Shown here: positions 18,645-24,276 of the stretch, one piece after another
How positions within the stretch are numbered: the first letter of the stretch is position 1
How the letters are laid out: the number at the start of each line of letters is the position of its first letter
DNA from: Geosiphon pyriformis
Taxonomy: Eukaryota > Glomeromycota > Glomeromycetes > Archaeosporales > Geosiphonaceae
Direction of reading: 5' to 3'
Length of the DNA: 24,276 nucleotides
NCBI GenBank assembly: GCA_016748015.1
Contig: JAAOMT010000430.1
Span: forward strand, 197,849-222,124
Notes under the pieces: generated by a model
Database searches by the model: none
What the model was told of the DNA's origin: nothing
Seen by the model: only the letters and a program-made list of their open reading frames with translations
Position numbers and translations under genes: made by a program

Positions 18645-19300
18645 TAGCTCAGTGCTATTATCATTAGTCCACCATGTTTGGTCAGTATTTTTGGTAAGTT
18701 TTTCTTTTTGCTTTCTCTTTTTATTGTTATTCCAGAATAGTATTGGTAGTAGTTTGTTGTAATTGTTGTTGGCCCAGAAAATTTGATAGGCTTTTTAGGT
18801 AGGTTTTTTTTTTTGTTATTGAACTCAATTAGAGATGCTAATGGTATAGTAATAGGCTTAAAGTGGCCATACATGGCTGATACACATGTGTGTTGACTGT
18901 TCTGGCTAAGTTAAAGCTCTTACATAGACCAATTAAGCATTGTATTGATTTTGGACAACCAGTAATTGCCAATAAGTACTTGGTATTGAGTGGCTTCCAT
19001 GACTAATATCTTGATTGGTATAATAATGCCATTGACTTCTATGAGGAGATCATCAATTTTACCAATTAACATTTTGGTCACTTCATCAGCTGTTATGATT
19101 TTGGTGCTGGCAGCATGATTAACTCGGCAACCTGATTGGTTTATGAGTTGTTATGTAATAATGCTGTCTGCTGACTTGCTATCTAATATGAGTTTGATAA
19201 AGTAATTATTAACTTTAGCATTAGTGTACATGACAGTGATTGGTTTTTCTTTAAGTGTGACTTCACTGAACAAGGGCATGAATGACAGTTCTTTGAATTC
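18645..19300 (-). pseudogene. Element B retropepsin remnant
   Basis: Minus-strand homologue of A 9430-10060. The active-site loop reads LILDSKSADSIIT. The aspartate (19181-19183) and serine are kept but the glycine is lysine (19175-19177). A TAA follows ITT, where A has TGA and C has a lysine codon. Then come IGKIDDLLIEVNG, YQVLIGNYWLSKIN and ELNLARTVN, matching the second half of the fold. The basic tail (KKKNLPKKPIKFSG) precedes the solo LTR. It is inactive as it stands. Confidence 0.72.
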
Positions 19301-21532
19301 GAATAGGAAAATTGCTGCTAGTGATTCATAATTGATAATGATGACTAGAAGTATGTTGCTGGTAAGTGGTTGTGTTTGATTGAATTCTTGATGGTTGGTT
19401 GAAGTGTCTTCTGGGTTTATTAGGAAACTTAAATAGTGTTAGAAATTTAGGTTTTAGGTGTACCTAGTGCTTGAATTTTGCTGATAAGATCCTGATTGTT
19501 GAATTGATAAACTGGGGATTAGTAAGTGGACTACTATTGCCAATCTCCAGTTTTGTTGTATTATTCTCAGCCTTTGGGTTTCTGTTTAGGTTAAGTTTTG
19601 TGGCAGTATTTGAATTGTTTGGGGTTGATATATTACTTGTGACTGTGGCTGATAAATAACTGGTGTTGTTAGTTAATGAATTGGAACTTGATATACTGGC
19701 AGTTGATAAATTGGCTGTTGTGTCATTTAGGTGTAATAAGATGAATATTGATTCTGATTTGGGTATTGATTTGGAGTTTGAAACCTGCAATTGGAATTTT
19801 GATATTGGTTTTTTGATTGTGAGGTATTATTATAAAAATGACAGTCAATTTTCAAATGGTCTTGTTTACCATAGTTGTGGCAAATACACATCTCTTGTTG
19901 CCATGGCTAATTAAATGATAATAAAAAACGTGACTAATTTTGAGAGCAATTCACATTTTCAGAATTATGGTATTATTGGGGTGGCTGATAGATTGCATGA
20001 TTGTCAGTTAAGTATTCTTCTAGTTTCTGATTAATTGAATTACTAAATTGTTTCAATTTGGAATCCAAGTCAGATAATCTATTCATAACTAGATTTATGG
20101 CTAGAGTGTAGTTAGCCTCTAATTTAATGGCTTCAAAATCTCTAGCATTGGTGACTGTAGCTTGCAAGTTGGCTGGATGTAGTGGATATATGTGTTGCAG
20201 GATACTGCTGCATAATCCACAAATAAATTGATTTAGGATTTGAGCCACTGTAAAATAATTGGCATCAATTACTTGTATCTGGCACAAATTCTTATAGAAG
20301 CATCCCAAATAAGTAGTAACAGCTTCAGTTTCTCTTTGTTTTATGATGGTAAAGGTATTGGCTAACCAGTTGATGCTGTTATTGTTGCTGAAGTATCATA
20401 GAAAATCAAGCTTGAAGGCATTAAAATCTTGAGGTTTGTTAACCAAGCTTTGATACCAAAAGTCGGTGGTATCTTGGAAAAAATAAGAAATTGCTTGTAT
20501 GACTCTAACATTATTCCATTTATTGGCTGTAATGGCTTTTTTCATATTGTTTAGTCACACTTGGGTGTCATCCTCTTCACTGGTGAATTTTTTGAGTTTT
20601 GCTATTGGGGCATAGGCTATTGGATCCAAGTTTGGTTGTTGCAGTTATTGAAGAAGTAATTGCTAAGATAGTATTAGTGGCTGTTAAAGTTGTTTAACAA
20701 TTAGATCAATTGGTTGTTGATTGATAACAATTTCTGAAGGTAAGTTTTGCTAATTAATTAACTTGGAGTTTAGATTATTCAGAGTTTGCTAGGTTTTAAT
20801 ATTTGGAGTTTTAATTTTCAGATTTTCTAGGATTGGGTTTTGGTAATTAAATTCCTGATCCTCTTCTTTTTCTTCTTTTGAGGCTATTATCTCCCAAAGA
20901 CTTGCAATTTTGAAGTCTGGTAGAGGTGGTGGTAATCAAAATTCTGATAGTGTTGGCAATCATGATTTAAATTCTTCAAAGTAATTGCCATAAGTTCCCA
21001 ATAATTCTGCTTTCTTTTGTTTACTTTGAAATAGGAGTTGTCTAAATATTGATGTCATATTTGATGTGGACATGCCTGTTAATATAATATTGATAATACT
21101 TCTGAGTGTGTGATAATATAACAGATATAGTGGAGATTCAATTCTTTGTTTCTTCCATATTGGTAATTGTATTTCTCTTGGTGTTGTTGCTGACATTTGC
21201 AATTTTTCTTTGCCTTTATTTGCATAGATAATTGGGTATTTTTTCTGAGTATGATTTTTAATTTCTCTGTTGATCTTAGTAAGGATTGCTGTAAAATTAT
21301 GATTTACTGGTAGGCTAGTGTTTTGAATTAACTCATTGTAGAAATTTCTTCTTGCTGAGTCAGTTTCTACTAGTACTCCTAGCAAATAGGAAATTCTCTC
21401 ATTGATGTAGAAGTTGAAGACTGATTCTGCTGATAGGTGATTGCTGGTTAATTCCAAGTATTAACAGTAATGTTGAAATAAGGATTTAACAAATCCTAAA
21501 TGGTTTGTTCTAATTCTTTCTGGTTCTGCCAC
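19301..21532 (-). pseudogene. gag: Element B Gag remnant
   Basis: The start is aligned at GTGGCAGAA (21532); as in A and C, no ATG is present there. The longest open piece (21457-20960) gives FNFYINERISYLLG and ends FQSKQKKAELLGTYGNYFEEFKS, the segment broken by a stop in element A. Further on come a Gln-rich stretch, the Gag core (about 20370-20620: KKFTSEEDDTQV, stop, NNMKKAITANKWNN), then 20308-19973 with ILNQFICGL, LQATVTNARDFEA and DLDSKLKQFSNSINQKL. The knuckle (19841-19882) reads CHNYGKQDHLKIDC, where the second cysteine is tyrosine. Element A has lost the first cysteine instead. A YQ-rich linker (19460-19830) leads to the protease. Confidence 0.72.
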
Positions 21533-21580
21533 TTTTGCCTTAGTTGTTTGTTGGTGTTGGTTCTCTGTAAAATTATACTT

Positions 21581-21594
21581 TACAGGGAGCACCA
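21581..21594 (-). promoter_or_regulatory. Primer-binding site of element B
   Basis: On the minus strand it reads TGGTGCTCCCTGTA, identical to element A, two bases inside the 5' LTR. It confirms the orientation and the LTR boundary. Confidence 0.78.
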
Positions 21595-21596
21595 AA

Positions 21597-22444
21597 TGTT
21601 ACAAGTGATTATTTGGGGTCTCAAAGCAAATAACAAACTCATAACTTGGTGCTCAATAACTAATATGGTTGGTATTATCTGAAGGTTTTGGTTATCTGAA
21701 GGTTTTGATTGAGTCTTTTGTATAATGAACAGAAATCTTAATTGATAGTTTTATTTATAGCTTTCCGAAACCACAGTTTTGTTAATTTTTTTCTCAGCAT
21801 GATGGCCAGTAATTCTCTTGATAAGATATTTTCAATTCTAAGTGTCTACCCTTATTTCTGAGTCTTTTACCAATGCTATATCCTGACATTAGTACTTCTG
21901 TATGTAATCTTTTTAATCAAGTTAGCAAAAATAACAATGAAATAAAACAAGAAAAGAAAAAGAAATAAAAAGTAAACCAAGGCAATTTACATGTTAATAT
22001 CTCGTCAATAGCCATAATTAAGAGCTATTGTTTCTATATAGTTAAATATCAATTACTATTAACATAAAGTGTTGATAATGAAGAATAGATTAAGATGGTA
22101 AATAATTATTTATTGATATTTATAAATAAAAGGGTTGTTTAGATCAAATCTAAATTAAGAGGTTCTTTTTTTCTACTTCTAATGTTACCACTATATATAC
22201 ATAATTAAGATTCCTTAATTCCTTGATTCTTTACACCAGGAATTCTGCAATTCTTGGAATCTTGCAATTTCTTTTAAAAAAAATTCTGCAATTCTGCAAT
22301 TCTGCAATTCTTTATATGAAAATTTTAAAATTTCTGGAATTCTGCAATTCCTCTAAAAAGAATCTTGGAATTCTATTTTTACTATGGCTACTTTTAATTA
22401 GCTAATTTATATGCTAATATACTTCCTATATTCTATAAGTAACA
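21597..22444 (-). repeat. 5' LTR of element B
   Basis: 848 bp on the minus strand, TGTTAC...TGTAACA. R-U5 matches A's LTRs including the stem-loop (near 22055-22082). The TATA box is at 22192-22199. U3 (22200-22444) consists of GAATTCTGCAATTC-type repeats, with a short run of the CAATTCTG unit near 22285-22310, unlike the U3 of A. The outer edge abuts LINE1 at 22445. Confidence 0.85.
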
Positions 22445-22740
22445 TCACTAACACTACTCTCAATACTGCTAATTTTGCTTTTTCAGTACACTACAGGTTT
22501 GCCATCAGTAGACAAGTTAACAATACCAATGATAATAGGCTTCTTAGGCTTTTTGTAAGATGTACTATAAGAGTAGACATTATCCATGCATTTTTTTTTA
22601 GTATTTAAACAAGTCCCCAAATCTATTAAACCAGTATCAAAACCACCAGCAGATGTGCCAGCTAGTTTTATCATGACAAAAATAGGAGTACTTGAAGAAA
22701 TAACTGATGGAAACAATGAGAAATTGAGAAAAAAAAAGCT
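22445..22740 (-). pseudogene. LINE1 ORF1, N-terminal segment
   Basis: A minus-strand frame (22716-22483) reads SSSTPIFVMIKLAGTSAGGFDTG. This lines up with GSSVAVIKKIAKKSDSGGGFKPV of LINE2 at 23400-23460. The nucleotides upstream to about 22800 also resemble LINE2 (TCTCATTNATC, later AAAAG then T-rich). Downstream, the sequence GAGAGTAGTGTTAGTGA stops at 22445. The expected continuation (GGTCTTTT...GAAGAAACAAGTTAT) is found at 5687, across element B. Frame shifts are present, so it is not a separate gene. Confidence 0.55.
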
Positions 22741-23310
22741 ATAATCTCAAAAAATCTTTTAGTCTTGTTATGGCCAGAAGATTAATGAGAGAAAAATTAT
22801 TTTTTTAAATTTAACTGTTTTAAAAATTGACATTTTATATAAATATTATTACTATTACAAATCTTAAAATTAAAAATTTTTATTTTTAGATTATAAAATA
22901 TTACTATTTTTTTTTAAGTCTTTTTTAAGTCAGTTAATACCTTTAAAACTTTTGTTTTATTTTTTGTTTATATAAAATTTTATACTAAAGCTTTTGTTTT
23001 TTTGGCTTTTATTATTATTATATTTTTAACTAGTTTTTTTGTTTAATTTTAGTCTAAATTTTTTGAAATTTTAAATCTTTAATTTGATTGGTTTAATTAA
23101 GTTTGTTATTAAATTAATTAATTTTTTAATCACTTTAATTATTTTTTTTGATTAAAAATATGCACAAAAATTTTAAGATAAAAAAATTTAGTTATTATAA
23201 AATATATTACTAAATATTTTGTTGGTTTTTTGGCTAATTTATTTAAAAACTTTAATAATCTTAAAATTAAGATAAATTTTGATAACATAATAATAATAAG
23301 TATAAAAAAA
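22741..23310. other. AT-rich spacer between two head-to-head LINE copies
   Basis: Extremely AT-rich sequence with long T and A runs and no credible coding region. The outer parts probably contain the 5' untranslated regions of LINE1 (to the left) and LINE2 (to the right). For example TCTTAAAATTAA occurs on both sides in opposite contexts (about 22862 and 23260). I could not trace a clean inverted repeat by eye. Confidence 0.4.
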
Positions 23311-23944
23311 CTTCTTTTTCTCATTCATCCCAAATTTCCAGAAAGAGTCAAAAGTTGTTTTTTTGAAAAACCATTTTTTAATTTTGAGGCCACCATTGGC
23401 TCTAGTGTTGCTGTCATAAAGAAGATTGCTAAAAAGTCTGATTCTGGTGGTGGTTTCAAGCCTGTTTTGTCAAGAAAGAAGGTGTTGCTTTGGAAGAAAG
23501 TTTAAGTGTTGGTGGCAAAGAAGTTCTGACTATGGAGTCTGATGGTCATTCCTAGAGTTCCAAGACTAGTGACACTACTGAGTTTTAGAGTATCGATATA
23601 GAAGAGAAGTGTCTAATGAAAGAAACTAGTTTTGACTATAGTGAGAGTGGCACTATTGCTGACGAAGAGCATGATCAAATGCCAAAAAAGCCAAATGTTA
23701 GAACTAAGAAGACTTTGGACAAGCCACTAGGAAAGATAAACTTTTCAAGTCTTGATGTTGATGATGATGATAATTTCTTAGATGTCCTCTTAGAACTTCT
23801 CTCTCCTTTGAAAAATTTGGTTCCTGTTTCGGTTAGGAAGTCTTTTGTTTTGGATATCAGATTGGATAAAGTAGTTGAAAAATCCTCTCAAGAGAAGCTC
23901 ATAGTAGTTAGGCAGTTATTTTTGAAAGTCAATGGTTTTGGTTA
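23311..23944 (+). pseudogene. LINE2 ORF1, truncated by the telomere
   Basis: The plus-strand reading gives LIHPKFPERVKSCFFEKPFF, then GSSVAVIKKIAKKSDSGGGFKPVLSRKK up to a stop at 23503-23505. A frame change leads to GHS-stop-SSKTSDTTEF-stop-SIDIEEKCLMKETSFDY (TAG for W in the first case). The open part from 23616 gives KTLDKPLGKIN, DVDDDDNFLDVLL, VPVSVRKSFVLDI and KLIVVRQLFLKVNGFG. In LINE1 the same region continues without a break to SKFPGIIKS and the RRM. Here the codons for GFG run straight into TTAGGG repeats. The RRM, CCHC and all of ORF2 are therefore missing. It is the N-terminal third of a nucleic-acid-binding protein, not a host gene. Confidence 0.7.
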
Positions 23945-24276
23945 GGGATAGGGATAGGGTTAGGGTTAGGATTAGGGATAGGGTTAGGGATAGGGTTAGG
24001 GTTAGGGTTAGGGTTAGGGTTAGGGTTAGGGTTAGGGTTAGGGTTAGGGTTAGGGTTAGGGTTAGGGTTAGGGTTAGGGTTAGGGTTAGGGTTAGGGTTA
24101 GGGTTAGGGTTAGGGTTAGGGTTAGGGTTAGGGTTAGGGTTAGGGTTAGGGTTAGGGTTAGGGTTAGGGTTAGGGTTAGGGTTAGGGTTAGGGTTAGGGT
24201 TAGGGTTAGGGTTAGGGATAGGGATAGGGATAGGGATAGGGATAGGGTTAGGGTTAGGGTTAGGGTTAGGGTTAGA
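23942..24276 (+). repeat. Telomere, (TTAGGG)n with variant units
   Basis: About 55 tandem hexamers running 5' to 3' toward the window end, the orientation of a right-hand chromosome end. The proximal 60 bases mix TTAGGG with ATAGGG and one ATTAGGG. A long pure TTAGGG array follows, then a block of consecutive ATAGGG units (about 24215-24246), then TTAGGG again to the end. Confidence 0.95.

Larger units (their letters stand above)
16558..22444 (-). mobile_element. Element B: internally deleted Ty3/gypsy-like retrotransposon
   Basis: Minus strand, with 5' LTR 21597-22444 and 3' LTR split over 16309-16557 and 5688-6271. The internal order is Gag, protease, Cys-rich region, then a jump to ORF3. 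The dUTPase domain, RT, RNase H and integrase are missing, about 3.9 kb relative to element A. Homology passes from the Ser/Asn linker (NSNSNN, A about 10935) to just before the ORF3 ATG (A about 14860), with CAACAA shared at the join (about 17140-17147). A solo LTR interrupts it at 17973-18626. Flanks are TCAC (22445-22448) and CCAT (5684-5687), which may be a degraded 4-bp duplicate of CCAC. Both flanks are LINE1 ORF1. Confidence 0.8.

Noticed and set aside
22285-22320. Short tandem CAATTCTG units as a CRISPR-like or independent satellite array
   Set aside because: The units are part of the U3 repeat block in B-type LTRs and occur in three LTR copies.
22483-22716. A separate small host gene on the minus strand
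   Set aside because: Its protein aligns with the N-terminal part of LINE2 ORF1 and continues at 5687 after removing element B.

Overview
The window is the end of a eukaryotic, very AT-rich chromosome. It ends in a (TTAGGG)n telomere at 23942-24276, and everything else I can interpret is transposable-element sequence. I see no intact host gene, tRNA, rRNA or CRISPR. The Ty3/gypsy-like elements carry a dUTPase between protease and reverse transcriptase, and the LINE ORF1 has an RRM-like domain followed by a CCHC knuckle. Both resemble repeat families I recall from arbuscular mycorrhizal fungi (Glomeromycotina, Rhizophagus/Gigaspora type). That assignment is from memory and moderately confident; no database was searched.

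Layout: the left and centre form nested insertions. The oldest layer is a LINE on the minus strand (LINE1). Its ORF1 survives as two pieces, 22445-22740 (N-terminal) and 4525-5687 (middle, RRM and CCHC). The gap is filled by element B, a minus-strand Ty3/gypsy element: 5' LTR 21597-22444, primer site, Gag, protease, Cys-rich region and a terminal ORF3, with the 3' LTR split into 16309-16557 and 5688-6271. B has lost its dUTPase, RT, RNase H and integrase by an internal deletion, and a solo LTR (17973-18626) sits inside it. Element A (6272-16308, plus strand) is a structurally complete Ty3/gypsy element inserted in B's 3' LTR beside the TATA box. Its order is LTR, primer site, Gag, protease, Cys-rich, dUTPase, RT, RNase H, integrase, ORF3, polypurine tract, LTR. 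On the left, LINE1 is cut by element C (minus; LTR 3481-4524, Gag and protease to its left). C is interrupted by a fourth LTR (D, plus strand, 1-791).

Right of B, after an AT-rich spacer, a second LINE ORF1 (LINE2, plus strand, about 23311-23944) lies head-to-head with LINE1. It stops abruptly at the telomere repeat.

None of the coding regions is intact. Nearly all premature stops and lost catalytic residues fit C-to-T or G-to-A transitions, and the parts of A's two LTRs that I aligned differ only by transitions. This suggests deamination of methylated cytosine or a RIP-like process. The most interesting signals are the LINE capped by a telomere, the exchange of palindromic U3 modules between LTRs sharing a promoter core and R-U5 hairpins, a conserved 188-codon ORF3 ending at the polypurine tract, and the PR-zinc-dUTPase-RT order.
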